A stretch of 64,000 bases of DNA from Isoetes taiwanensis (lineage: Eukaryota > Streptophyta > Lycopodiopsida > Isoetales > Isoetaceae), in the NCBI GenBank assembly GCA_021234155.1, contig JAJEKV010000064.1, forward strand, positions 2,728,001 through 2,792,000, written 5' to 3'. This document shows, one piece after another, positions 13,601 to 22,830 of the stretch. The notes beneath the pieces are model-generated. The model saw only the letters and a list, made by a program, of their open reading frames with translations, did no database searches and was not told the origin of the DNA. Positions within the stretch are counted from its first letter, which is position 1. Each line of letters begins with the position of its first letter. Position numbers and translations under genes: made by a program.

Positions 13601-14129
13601 TCTTACGGAAGAAAAATACAATAAAAAGCAACGCCAAGTCAAAAAAGCTGCAGTAGCGTGGGTTACAACCGACAACAAGCTCAATGAAGTAGCCACATTT
13701 GGGACATTGTTTCCAGCGTTGGGCTTTAGAAAGAAGATAAAGCTTTGCACTATCTGGTCCTTGCGGCTTAGATCTTGGTGCCATGGTACTTGGGCATGGC
13801 AAGCAAAAGCGGTCTTTTGCATTCACGCATTCTAATCTCTCGTGTTTTCCTCCGGTGACCTTGCTTATAAAAACCGAACAATCCTTATAAGGGCAATAAT
13901 ACACCCTTTCCTTCAGCGTCAAGGCAAGTGGGGTGCGTGTTCTTGCACGATACTCGATCATTCTTGTCAAGAATGGAAAATGGGTCCACAAAACACTGTA
14001 GAATCCGGTTCTTCTTGCCTTGGCGTAGTACAATGGCATGGGGTCAACCATTCTTCTGCCCCCCATGACCGAGAATCGGTCCCCTACGGGGCTCACGATT
14101 AGGTCATGAAGCGTCGCAAATAACCCCAT
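13583..14129 (-). pseudogene. RBR ubiquitin ligase fragment 2 (longest)
   Basis: Open over about 200 codons on the minus strand. From the N-terminal side: an unplaced segment (KARRTGFYSVLW), then the IBR Cys pairs in YYCPYKDCSVF, LEC, FCLPCP and KQCPKCGYFIE with a following GC. RBR ligases pass ubiquitin from E2 to substrate through the RING2 cysteine; neither RING1 nor RING2 is present. About 215 bp at 13931-14145 are absent from fragments 1 and 3, so this one is closest to the ancestral arrangement. Frames 13583-13822 and 13518-14129 compete at the 3' end. Confidence 0.75.
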
Positions 14130-14249
14130 GCCATTCTACATAACGTAAAAAGCAACTGCTTTGCATTGCGCATTTGCGCGCCTAGTCCAATCATGTTGCG
14201 ACATGTGGCCTAGTTTCTTTCCACGAATGCAAGGTTCGGCGGCTCAGAT

Positions 14250-14640
14250 TTTCCCTCTGTTCTACTTGTTCTTGGATTTACCTTGCATTAGGAGTCATTT
14301 ACCTTGCGTTCTTGGATTTACCTTGCATTAGGAGCCATTTACCTTGCATTCTTGAACTCTTTTTGTCATTCGGGCTGCAATCAGATTTTCTTGCCGCGAG
14401 AATGCAAAGCGGGGTTGCTTCCCGTTGTTATAAGAATGGCGGTTTTGCCCATTCCGAACTCCACCATATGGGTCTCAAAATACCCATCTACAAATAAAAG
14501 CGTCGTCATTCATCTTCCGCCATGGCTCCTTTCTGATTGATTCTTTGGACAAAGGGTATCTTTCCCTTCTATGTTTATCTCGCAATATTCCCGCAATATT
14601 CGCAATATTCTCATAATATTTTCGCATATAGTAGGTGAAA
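14250..14640. repeat. 44-bp tandem repeat and CGCAATATT repeats
   Basis: Two units of about 44 bp beginning TTCTTGGATTTACCTTGC (about 14268-14355; same at 51258-51345), followed by a short CGCAATATT-type tandem array at 14577-14625. An ATG at the NcoI-like CCATGG near 14520 begins a short frame (MALLQLIAG in the better-preserved copy at 51520). I do not recognise it. Confidence 0.6.
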
Positions 14641-14914
14641 AACCTATGCTACATTTTCAGGGTTTATATCTTTTCAGCGACAGAAATTAAAAAAAAAAAA
14701 GGGGGATCGAACTTGTTGCTAAACCGAGTTCAATCAAATATGCTCCGGTCGAGAGTTCACATCGCGGTTACTCCATAGTAGAAAACCCATATTTAAACTG
14801 CTTATCCTCTTGCTTTCGGGGCCACTTTAGAGATTTTGCATGTTTTATCTCGGTTCTTCCCTATCATTTTTTTTTTTTATCGTTGTTGTACTAAGGTAAT
14901 AATATCGCATCTCG

Positions 14915-15483
14915 GGGCTTAAGCTTGGGAAAAGGACTTACTTTGAGGATGCTCTTTGGATGCGGATCTTAAAGCCTCTTAATGGTCAATATCGTTCTCT
15001 TTGTAACTACCAAGAAACCGAAGGGCTCATCTCGAGGCAAATCAAGTTCGGGATGTCAAGTAGAAGGATGCAAAGGCGGATGTCGTCCGCCAAAGAATAC
15101 CATAGATGTCATAAGATATGTGAAATGCATTTGAAGACTTTGAAGAACATGGTTCTTTCAAGGAGCGAGAGATTTTACCAACAATGCAGCAGGTATTCTT
15201 GTCTTTCTATGACCACCTTTAGGCGGTAAATGAATGTCTCAGTCTACTTGGTGCCAAACCATGGTTTTGAGGTTGTTGTTTGCTTTACTATTTAAAATTA
15301 TGCAAAGGGAATTGGTTATCCGATTCTGTATAAAATGCTTGTAGGTTTCATGGGTTATCGAATTGAGGAAGGCAAGCGTGAAATTTGTCGGTAGTGTTTG
15401 GCAAGACACACAATGAAAGGTCTTAGGAAGCACCACGATGTCCTAACATTTTGTCGGTGCACCTAACTTTTCTCTTCTTCAAG
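14915..15483 (+). pseudogene. SPL (SBP-box) gene fragment, copy A2
   Basis: Same two-exon structure as 7310-7849: exon 1 about 14915-15192, exon 2 about 15345-15483. By eye exon 1 keeps only 2 of the 15 CAG/CTG words in its partner at 51907-52183, and nearly all differences are at those words, so the frame is wrecked. The part free of such words is intact ([20 protein letters not shown]). The acceptor AG is also altered (CTCGGGG). This is the clearest place to test the methylation-artefact idea. Confidence 0.8.
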
Positions 15484-16604
15484 GTAATTTTGTTGTTTTA
15501 TATAGATGTGGAAACATTATAAGCATCATATTAGTAATTTGGTCCTTTCTTTAAAATTCTTTACGTTTTCAATCTCTGATATGATAACATTCCTTGATAA
15601 CACATGCATCTCTTTTTTAATTTGTCTTTATCATATAATGTTTGCAAAACGTGTAGAGTAGTTTGAACAATTTGCTTATTTTGTATATGGCCCTTTATGT
15701 TTGATAATGCGCCCAAAGTCGGTCATGAAAGTAATATCGTCTGTTGTATCTTTACGGGCTTGTATGACACATTGGATTTGTGTCATAATATCTGTAATCA
15801 TTTGTGCATTTGAAAGTAAAAGGTCAAGTCAAGTTCTGAAATTGCTATTTGATCCACTCAATAGGGAGAGTGTGTGCGAGCAAAACTCTTGGGTGAGGTG
15901 AACTATGGGGCATCTGTTTGGAAAGTTTCGGGCAATCACTATCGTAATAGATTAACATGCACCACTTTGCATTAAAGTTCCTTTTCAAGAACAAGTATCC
16001 TAATATCATTTGACTCTTATATTTATGCATCAATACAGGGGTGATCGGTGTTAAAATTTGCGGGTTTTGGAAAAGCCAGGCAAAATAGTTTTCGTGTTTC
16101 GCATGAGCCCGGATATTACCATACCACTATGTTTGCGGTTATTCTATGTGAAATAACATTTTTCAAAATCTTCTTATGCCAACATTTTATGTGCGGTGAG
16201 TAAATGACAAGCTTATCTTATTGGAGATTTACAAGGGTTTTGAGGACTACAAAATAGGGACGGAAGTGAGCATAAATAAAACCTCTGTTCTCTCCAAGGG
16301 CCACAAACATAAAACGAAAACAAGCTTGGAGACTTTATTTTGAGAAATGCCAAAAGGCTGCGTACAAAATTGAATCTTGATTGTTTCTGAGAAAACCCAA
16401 AAATATTGCTTGGAAATTCATGAAAAACTACTAATACAAGATGTTGGACTCCTCCCAAGCATCGCATAGCGGCATTGTCTATCTTTGGAACCGATCGACC
16501 ACATATGAAGCAAAAGCGGGAGCTGCATCTGAATAGAGCAAACAATTAGGAGGGTGTAGGAAGTCTTACGGAAGAAAAATAAAAGAAAGCAATGCAAGAG
16601 AAAA
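15484..16604. repeat. SPL downstream flank joined to a copy of 9166-9880
   Basis: 15484-15904 matches 7850-8270. At about 15905 the sequence jumps to the equivalent of 9166, an 895-bp deletion shared with 52895 in the other module. The rest matches 9166-9880 and holds the broken exon-like piece. It ends at a purine-rich stretch where Copia begins. Confidence 0.75.
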
Positions 16605-16971
16605 AAAATCTTTTGTGGTGGTGGTGGTATTTGTATGTTTATTTCGAGATTTTTGTTGGAATTAAAGAAGAAATAAGTGTGTGCTTTATTATTGTCTATA
16701 ATGTTGAAATATATGAAGCTATATTTGGTATTTGAGTTTGGATTTTATATTTATTTTGTGTACTTTTGTTGGCATAGGTGCTACTCAATACATGGTATTT
16801 GAGAAATCTTTGCTTAGAAATTATCATCCTTTGTGTGTTTTGAAGTATGTTTATATGGGTGATGATAGTCGCCAACAAATTCTTGGAATTGGTGATTTGC
16901 CATTACAAGCTCGTTCAGGGATTCATTTTCTCCGTGGTGTATTACGTGTACCTGCCTTACATCGGGTTCTC
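16605..16971 (+). mobile_element. Copia fragment: intron tail and start of protease
   Basis: Matches 53595-53965 and also 18360-18710 of the adjacent element. It begins inside the Copia intron just after an A-run, passes the GCATAG acceptor near 16778, and encodes GATQYMVFEKS through to VPALH. At 16971 it jumps to LTR sequence (GGTTCTCATGCC), so one Copia copy is interrupted by another. Confidence 0.8.
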
Positions 16972-17136
16972 ATGCCTTTTCCATAATCTATACTTAGCTC
17001 TTCCAAGTATAGACATGCCTTTTCTATATTTAGATATGCCTAAAGGCATGCCTTTTTCTATGTACTTACAATACATGATGAGTCTTTGGGATTACTTCTT
17101 TTGTTCTTGTCTTTTGTATACTTTTTGCTTAGTTTC
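16972..17136 (+). repeat. Partial 5' LTR of Copia
   Basis: Shares CTCATGCCTTTTCCATAATC and about 130 bp more with the LTR scrap at 23808-23943, which keeps a TGTTGAGATGCC start absent here. It contains a repeated ATGCCTTT word and ends a few bases before the primer site. Confidence 0.7.
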
Positions 17137-17140
17137 AATA

Positions 17141-17152
17141 TGGTATCAGAGC
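17141..17152 (+). other. Primer-binding site (initiator tRNA-Met)
   Basis: TGGTATCAGAGC, the standard plant Copia primer site complementary to the 3' end of initiator tRNA-Met, right after the LTR tail. In the inverted copy (12520-12532) the CAG of this site is replaced by CGTG. Confidence 0.9.
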
Positions 17153-18264
17153 AGCAGGTAATAACTGTGAAAGGCGATTCGACAAAAGGCGATTTATGTT
17201 TTTTTAATGGTCTTGGGTATCCGGGTTGGAAAAGAAAAATAAAGTGTGTATTAGAAAGCGATGATTTGCTTTATTTTGTTATTGGTAAAAAGGGCGTCCA
17301 GAAACCAACGGTGTAGGGTGATCAATTGGTCACTTCTGGCAAAGATTTTGATACGTGGTTTAAAGAAGAAGAACAGTGGAAAATCAAAGATCGTGCAGCA
17401 CGACGTTTATTAGTTTATGGATTGAAAGATTCGATCCATGCGGATGTTGATCAATTGTTACGTCTAGTGAAGTCTGGAATTATTTGGAACAAGTCTATAA
17501 TAAAAGAACGAAGCAAGAAGTACTTTTCTTAAAGAGGAGTTTAGCAAATCTTCAGTTTGATTCGTCGATTACTGTTCGAGAACATATTGACCGTTTCAAA
17601 GAGATTGTCGAATAATTAGCTGCAACTGGTGCACCTATATCAAAAGATGAGTTAGTTATGCAGTTATTAGAAACTTTTTCGTCTTCTGAGTTTGGGGTGA
17701 TTATTTCCATCTTAATGAATAAGAAAAATTGCTTGTGAATCTTTAGAGGATCATGTGCGGCGTATTGTTGCGCCTCCTATTGTAAAAGATGTTGCTATGG
17801 TGGCAGATACACGAAAGAGACAAAGTTCTTCTGAATTTACTAAACAACAAAAGAAAAGGTTTCGGTTTTCTCGTGGTTATAATGGAGGTGGTGGTCATGG
17901 ATATGGTCGTGGTTATAACGGTGGAACATATGATCTGTATGGTGGAAGTGGTGGTGGTGGTGGTGGTTATGATGATTGTGGTCGTGGTAGTGGTGGTCGT
18001 GAGTGGTCGTGTTGGCTATGGGCGTGGTCGAGGGCCACGATTTGGTTATCAACCTTATGCATGTGATTATTGTGGTCGGCTTGGTCATGGAATTGCAAGA
18101 TGTTATGATAGACAAGATGATGAGAAGCGGGCTGCTGAAGCTAATTATGTTAGCATGTCACGTGATGTTGAGCGTTATGATGTGGACAAGCCTAGTGGAC
18201 CTTCTGTTCCACCTAATACAAGTGTTTTATGGGGGAGTAATCGATAACATGATGATAGATTCAG
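17153..18264 (+). pseudogene. Copia gag (capsid and nucleocapsid), broken
   Basis: Gag packages the element RNA into virus-like particles. Pieces in order: PGWKRKIKCVLESDDL (about 17220), KIKDRAARRLLVYGLKDSIH (about 17380), EHIDRFKEIVE (about 17580), ISKDELVMQLLETF (about 17640), a Gly/Tyr/Arg-rich stretch (17870-18000) and a CCHC knuckle CDYCGRLGHGIARC (about 18060-18100). These match the UBN2/gag and zf-CCHC parts of plant Copia. At least five frameshifts or stops interrupt it, most at CAG/CTG-related changes. The GGT-rich stretch makes long His-rich antisense frames, which are shadows. Confidence 0.85.
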
Positions 18265-18528
18265 GTGTGCATCATGTTCCTTCTAAATAAGTGAGAACTA
18301 TTGAGTAGTGTTGTTGTGATGTGGTGGTGGTGTGGAAAAAAAAAAAAAAAAAAAACTAGTTTGTTGTGGTGATGGTGGTATTTGTATGTTTATTTGAGAT
18401 TTTTTGTTGGAATTAAAGAAGAAATAAGTGTGTGCTTAATTATTGTCTATAATGTTGAAATATATGAAGCTATATTTGGTATTTGAGTTTGGATTTTATA
18501 TTTATTTTGTGTACTTTTGTTGGCATAG
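18265..18528 (+). other. Putative spliceosomal intron splitting the protease DSG codon
   Basis: The sequence reads ATA GAT TCA G, then GTGTGC, and 264 bp later a T-rich tract ending GGCATAG followed by GT TCT ACT CAA CAC ATG. Removing GT to AG restores an unbroken Asp-Ser-Gly-Ser-Thr-Gln-His-Met; the 53.7-kb copy gives the textbook DSG-A-T-Q-H-M. Unspliced, the frame ends nine codons after DSG at a TAA. It includes an A-run (18337-18357) and several GTGGTGGTG words. Splicing is inferred from borders and restored homology only. Confidence 0.65.
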
Positions 18529-20172
18529 GTTCTACTCAACACATGGTATTTGAGAAATCTTTGCTTAGAAATTATCATCCTTTGCGTGTTTTGAAGTATG
18601 TTTATATGGGTGATGATAGTCGCCAACAAATTCTTAGAATTGGTGATTTGCCATTACAAGCTCGTTCAGGGATTCATTTTCTCCGTGGTGTATTACATGT
18701 ACCTGCCTTAAATCATCATTTACTTTCAGTTTCTCGCTTAACTGATGTTGGGATTCATATTTACTTTGATGAACTCTTTTGTTATCTTTTGAAAGATGGC
18801 TTGATTCTTGTGGCTTGGTATCGTCATCACAATCTATATGAGTATAAGATCACATATGATCTAATTTATGCACTCACTGTAAGAAATTCTGATGGAGATT
18901 TGTGGCATGGACGTTTTTGTCATGCGTCTTTTCCAGTATTATTGCATATGAAAAAACATGGTGTTGCGCATGGTTTTTCGATGGATTCAAGAGTGGTATT
19001 AGCGCCTTGTGAAGCATGTGTACTTGGTAAACCTTGTAGGCGTCCTTTTAATCATGTTGCTCCTCGTGCATCATCTATCTTAGAGTTGGTTCATATGGAT
19101 CTTTGTGGGCCTTTACCACGGCCACTTGGTGGTGCCATTTATTTCCTACTGATAATTGATGATTATTCACGTTATTGTTTTATCTATACACTTAAGAAGA
19201 AATATGAAGTTTTTGCTACATTTTGCAAATGGAAAGTCATGGTGGAATTACAAAAGGAAAAGACTTTGAAAAGTATCCGTAGTGACACTGGTGGTGAATT
19301 CAAAAATAATGAGTTTGATTCTTTTTGTGCTCATGCTGGTATTTTGTGAGAGTATACAGTTCCTCATACACCACAACATAATGGGGTTCTTGGCGTAAAA
19401 AGCGTAACTATTTTAAATCTTTGTTCAAGTATGTTACTTCATTGGTTTTGGATGTAAAGTTTTGGGCTGTTGAAGCGGCAAGTACAACGGTTTATGTTGA
19501 GAATTGTATATCTTCTTCTTACGTTGATGGTTTAACACCGTTTGAGGTATGGCATGGAAAAAAGCCTACTGTTGAACATTTTAAAGTATTTGGATCTCGG
19601 GCTTATGCTTATATTCCTAAGGAGAAACGGACTAAGTTCTGACCCAGTTGCTCAAAAGGTTGTCTTTTTTAGGTTATCGCGATAATACACACGCCTATCG
19701 ACTATTTGATTTGGTTTCTAGAAAGGTTATGTTATGCCGCTATAGAGATCTTGTTGTTAATGAAAATGTTATGATCCAACCTCCTTCGCAATCTAATGAT
19801 CATGATCATAATGTTCTATCAAATTTTTCGTGAGTATTACGATGAAAATATTTTCAATGAGAGTGATATTGAGAAAGTATCTTGTCACATCAACCTTCTA
19901 CTTTACGATATCTCGGATTTACGATAGTGTTGGAGGAGAATATGAAGATTTATCTGATCAGTTACATGAGAATATTATTTCACTAGATGATCATTACACT
20001 ATATCACCTGAAGATAATTCTGCACAATCCTCTAGAGTTATATCTCAACAAGAATTTCATGACACTTTCAGATTATTACTAGGCGTCCTCCGGTTACTTT
20101 TCGTGATTGATTATTATACTTTTGTGTAATGCATATCGAGAGCTGTTACTATTCATGATGCTCTAAATTCTG
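18529..20172 (+). pseudogene. Copia protease tail, pre-integrase and integrase
   Basis: 18529-19349 is open: protease tail (QHMVFEKSLL, VYMGDDS, VPALNHHLLSVSRL), the HHCC zinc finger of GAG-pre-integrase (WHGRFCH, CEACVLGK), and the integrase core with its first two acidic sites (HMDLCGP, IRSDTGGEF). A TGA at 19347-19349 falls at the codon before EYTVPHTPQHNG and is shared by the copies at 10320 and 54587. Beyond it the third acidic residue (expected in the AERKNRT context) and the linker are scattered over three frames by changes at CAG/CTG, while the partner at 54669-55500 stays open. Confidence 0.88.
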
Positions 20173-21492
20173 ATGAACGTGAACATTGGCAACAAGCATT
20201 CTTTGATAAGTGAAGGCACTTGGGATTTAGTACCTCTTCCTTCTGAACGTAAAGCTATAAAATGCAAGTGGGTTTTTCGAGTTAAAACTAAAGCAGATGG
20301 TACTTTTGACAGATTTAAAGCAAGGTTGGTTGCAAAAGGGTTTTCTCAAATTGTTGGAGTTGATTATCATGAAACATTCTTGCCTGTAGTGCGTCTTGCC
20401 ACTGTGCGTGCTTTATTGGCATTTGCAGTTAATCATAATCTCTATATTCATCAAATGGATGTTAAAACAGCATTTCTAAATGGAGAGCTTACAAAAGATA
20501 TTTATATGGCACAACCTGATGGTTATAAGGTCACAGGTCAAGAAAATTTGGTTTGCAAATTAAGGAAAGCTCTGTATGATTTAAAACAAGCATCACGTGC
20601 TTGGTATAAGAAGATGCATGCATTTCTTATTTCTGATGGTTACTTACCCACTACTGCTGATGCAAATCTTTATTATAAAAAAGTTGGTGTTGTCTTCACT
20701 TTCATTGCGCTTTATGTTGATGATACTATTTTAGTATCGAATGATCTTCCGTTTCTTAATAAGTGCAAGGCCAACCTTGGAGCTGCGTTTGATATGGTTG
20801 ATCTTGGTTCTATCAAATCTTGTCTTGGACTTCAAATAGAACGTCAAGAAGGTTGCATAAGATTGAGTCAACCAAAATATATTTCTGAGTTACTTGATAA
20901 ATATGATATGACCAATGCTAAACCTCAGTTAACACCATTGGGGCCTAATGTTAAGTTGACTAAGCAGATGTGTCCTCAAACAGAAGCCGAGCGTCTTGAT
21001 ATGGCTAACTATCCATACACAAGTCTTGTTGGTGCTCTAATGTACTTAGCACATGCTACGAGACCAGATATAAGTTATGTTGTTAACACATTGGGACAAT
21101 TTATGTCTAAACCAGGGCATCAGCATTGGAATGCAGCTAAACGAGTTCTTCGCTATCTTAAAGGCACTATAAATTATGCTTTGACATATGCTCGTCAAGA
21201 TATAGGTTCTGATGGTTCACAGTTGGTTGGTTATACTGATGCTGATTGGGGAGGTTGTCCTGACACTTTTCGTTCCACAAGTGGTGCATGTTTCTTTATA
21301 GATCATTCTTTGATATCTTGGTACAGTAAGAAACAACATTGTGTTGCAGTGTCTACTACTGAAGCAGAATATGTTGCAGCTAGTATGGCAAGTAGAGAGT
21401 TGGTATGGTTACGGCGTCTACTTCAATCTTTTCAGCAGGTTTTGATTGCCCAACAGTTTTATATTGTGATAATCAAAGTGCTATTTCGTTGA
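20173..21492 (+). CDS. Copia reverse transcriptase and RNase H
   Basis: Open for 439 codons. RT copies element RNA into cDNA. Motifs in order: KWVFRVKTKADG, KARLVAKGFSQ, DVKTAFLNGEL (first catalytic Asp), KALYDLKQASRAW, LYVDDTILVSN (catalytic YVDD). RNase H: GYTDADWGGCPD, then VSTTEAEYVAAS. The last 20 or so residues run out of frame: the true continuation (LYCDNQSAISLTKD, KSKHIAIHYHYIK) is one frame over, after a slip near 21430. The annotated start is only the first Met; the natural polyprotein runs in from upstream. The upper part of the element is dead, so this is a remnant. Confidence 0.93.
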   Translation: MNVNIGNKHSLISEGTWDLVPLPSERKAIKCKWVFRVKTKADGTFDRFKARLVAKGFSQIVGVDYHETFLPVVRLATVRALLAFAVNHNLYIHQMDVKTAFLNGELTKDIYMAQPDGYKVTGQENLVCKLRKALYDLKQASRAWYKKMHAFLISDGYLPTTADANLYYKKVGVVFTFIALYVDDTILVSNDLPFLNKCKANLGAAFDMVDLGSIKSCLGLQIERQEGCIRLSQPKYISELLDKYDMTNAKPQLTPLGPNVKLTKQMCPQTEAERLDMANYPYTSLVGALMYLAHATRPDISYVVNTLGQFMSKPGHQHWNAAKRVLRYLKGTINYALTYARQDIGSDGSQLVGYTDADWGGCPDTFRSTSGACFFIDHSLISWYSKKQHCVAVSTTEAEYVAASMASRELVWLRRLLQSFQQVLIAQQFYIVIIKVLFR

Positions 21493-22469
21493 CTAAGGAT
21501 GAGGTTTTCCATTCAAAATCTAAGCATATTGCGATTCATTATCACTACATTAAATTGGAAGTCAAGAAAAAGACAATTGTGTTACAGTATTGTCCTACAG
21601 ATAATATGATAGCAGATATCAAACCATATATAAGTCATGTTCCTTTCCTATTTTGTTTGATGCAAAAAAAACCTACGGTTGACACACGGGAAAAAATGAT
21701 GTTAGCATGTGACGTCGTGGTTCCCCTTTCTTTGCTCGCAAGCAATTCCTGGTCTATGATTTCTTCCTCTGCTCTTCCTCAATCGGCTGATCCCGCTCTT
21801 ATCCAAGCACGGAAGAAGAGCTTCAATCACCAATATGTAGCTATGCCAAGGGAAGATGGCGATCCCAAAATGGGGGGTAAACTCAAAAATCAAATATCTA
21901 GTGCAAATGCACGCAATCCCACAAATTACGCGATTCGACCCACTCGGACCCGTATTGAGGAACTTCGGTGGATGGAAGCACAAATAATACAACCCTGTTG
22001 TTGTGGATCCGGCGATAAAAATAAAGTGGCGAGCAACAATTTGTGTCCAACACTATATTCCTTTGGAGGATTCAACGCTTTTACCTTGCAGGGGCATGTT
22101 CTAGATAAAATGATAGAATCCGAAGTGGCCCATCCGCAAATGGCTTATGCTAGAGGGAATGCCTGTGCAATTTATGGATGTGATGGAAAGGCCATGAGGG
22201 ATGAAAGGGGCGAGGATGTTCTTCCTTGTGAATGCGCCTTCAAAATCTGTCGGGATTGCTACTTTGATGCCATCAATAATGGGGGAAAATGCCCTGGATG
22301 CAAGGAAACTTTCAAGATTCTTGATCCTGATGGCCCTAATGCCGAAACTCTTCCTTTGCCAGCGCCTAAGCCAGATCGACGCATATTGAGTAGAAGGTAC
22401 TCTGAATTTGATCATACTAGATGGTTGTATGAAACTAAGGGTACCTACGGCTATGGCAATGCAGTATAG
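21405..22469 (+). CDS. Fusion frame: Copia RNase H tail joined to CSLD N-terminal/RING region
   Basis: One frame of 354 codons. Residues about 15-73 are the Copia RNase H tail ending DNMIADI. From about residue 74 the Copia match stops. From about residue 140 the protein is CSLD-like: [37 protein letters not shown], a RING-type zinc cluster ([36 protein letters not shown]), and FDHTRWLYETKGTYGYGNAV, then TAG. The same junction occurs at about 63206. There is no sign of its own promoter. It could be translated only from a transcript entering from Copia, and whether it is made is unknown. Confidence 0.7.
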   Translation: MVTASTSIFSAGFDCPTVLYCDNQSAISLTKDEVFHSKSKHIAIHYHYIKLEVKKKTIVLQYCPTDNMIADIKPYISHVPFLFCLMQKKPTVDTREKMMLACDVVVPLSLLASNSWSMISSSALPQSADPALIQARKKSFNHQYVAMPREDGDPKMGGKLKNQISSANARNPTNYAIRPTRTRIEELRWMEAQIIQPCCCGSGDKNKVASNNLCPTLYSFGGFNAFTLQGHVLDKMIESEVAHPQMAYARGNACAIYGCDGKAMRDERGEDVLPCECAFKICRDCYFDAINNGGKCPGCKETFKILDPDGPNAETLPLPAPKPDRRILSRRYSEFDHTRWLYETKGTYGYGNAV

Positions 22470-22830
22470 CCTAAGGATGATGCTTATCTCGGAGCTGGCG
22501 TTCCTCCTAGCTTTAAAGAGAAATCTTGCAGGCCATTTTCGCGAAAAATAAAAATTTCTGCTGCAATTCTCAGCCCATACAGGTATGAATGCTCTGTTTC
22601 TTATGGTCTGTATATTTTCCTTGCTGCAATTTATTAGGGTTAATTCTTGCCTAATTTGCGTACTAGGACATGCACATTTATTTTGTTGATTGAATATAAT
22701 ATGAGTCGTTTAGCCATTTTATCAGCTTTTCTTTGCTGTATATTGAATTTATCTGTAGCTATCAGACCCTCATGTTATTGCTTTCATTTGATGCAGGCTT
22801 TTGGTTTTGATCGGGCTTCTAAGATGCAGA
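21710..22830 (+). pseudogene. Cellulose synthase-like D fragment, exons 1-2
   Basis: CSLD enzymes are Golgi/plasma-membrane glycosyltransferases for cell-wall polysaccharide in tip-growing cells. Only the N-terminal RING region and the start of the first membrane helix remain. Exon 1 ends PFSRKIKISAAILSPYR at 22582; a 214-bp GT-AG intron follows (22583-22796); exon 2 opens LLVLIGLL, the family position for the first membrane segment, then homology ends. The codon after GYGNAV is TAG where CSLD has Trp (TGG), a G-to-A change. The preserved intron shows capture at DNA level. The glycosyltransferase core is absent. Confidence 0.88.

Larger units (their letters stand above)
16972..21623 (+). mobile_element. 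Ty1/Copia retrotransposon, 5' LTR remnant to RNase H
   Basis: Order of parts: partial LTR (16972 to about 17136), primer-binding site 17141-17152, gag, protease split by an intron, GAG-pre-integrase, integrase, reverse transcriptase, RNase H. This is the Copia order, with integrase before RT. The 3' end breaks off inside RNase H at 21623, just after MIADI where LTK normally follows, and is fused to CSLD-related sequence. There is no polypurine tract or 3' LTR. Sequence up to about 20150 is heavily altered at CAG/CTG; the rest is clean. Confidence 0.92.

Noticed and set aside
17840-18115. Long His-rich frame on the minus strand opposite Copia gag (also 11578-11769)
   Set aside because: It is the antisense of the Gly-rich GGT repeat in gag; poly-His is the expected shadow.
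9880-20150. CAG/CTG replacements read as ordinary C-to-T deamination of methylated cytosine
   Set aside because: Deamination would give TTG/TAG/CAA without length change; the observed CGG, CG and TTTG replacements with indels do not fit.
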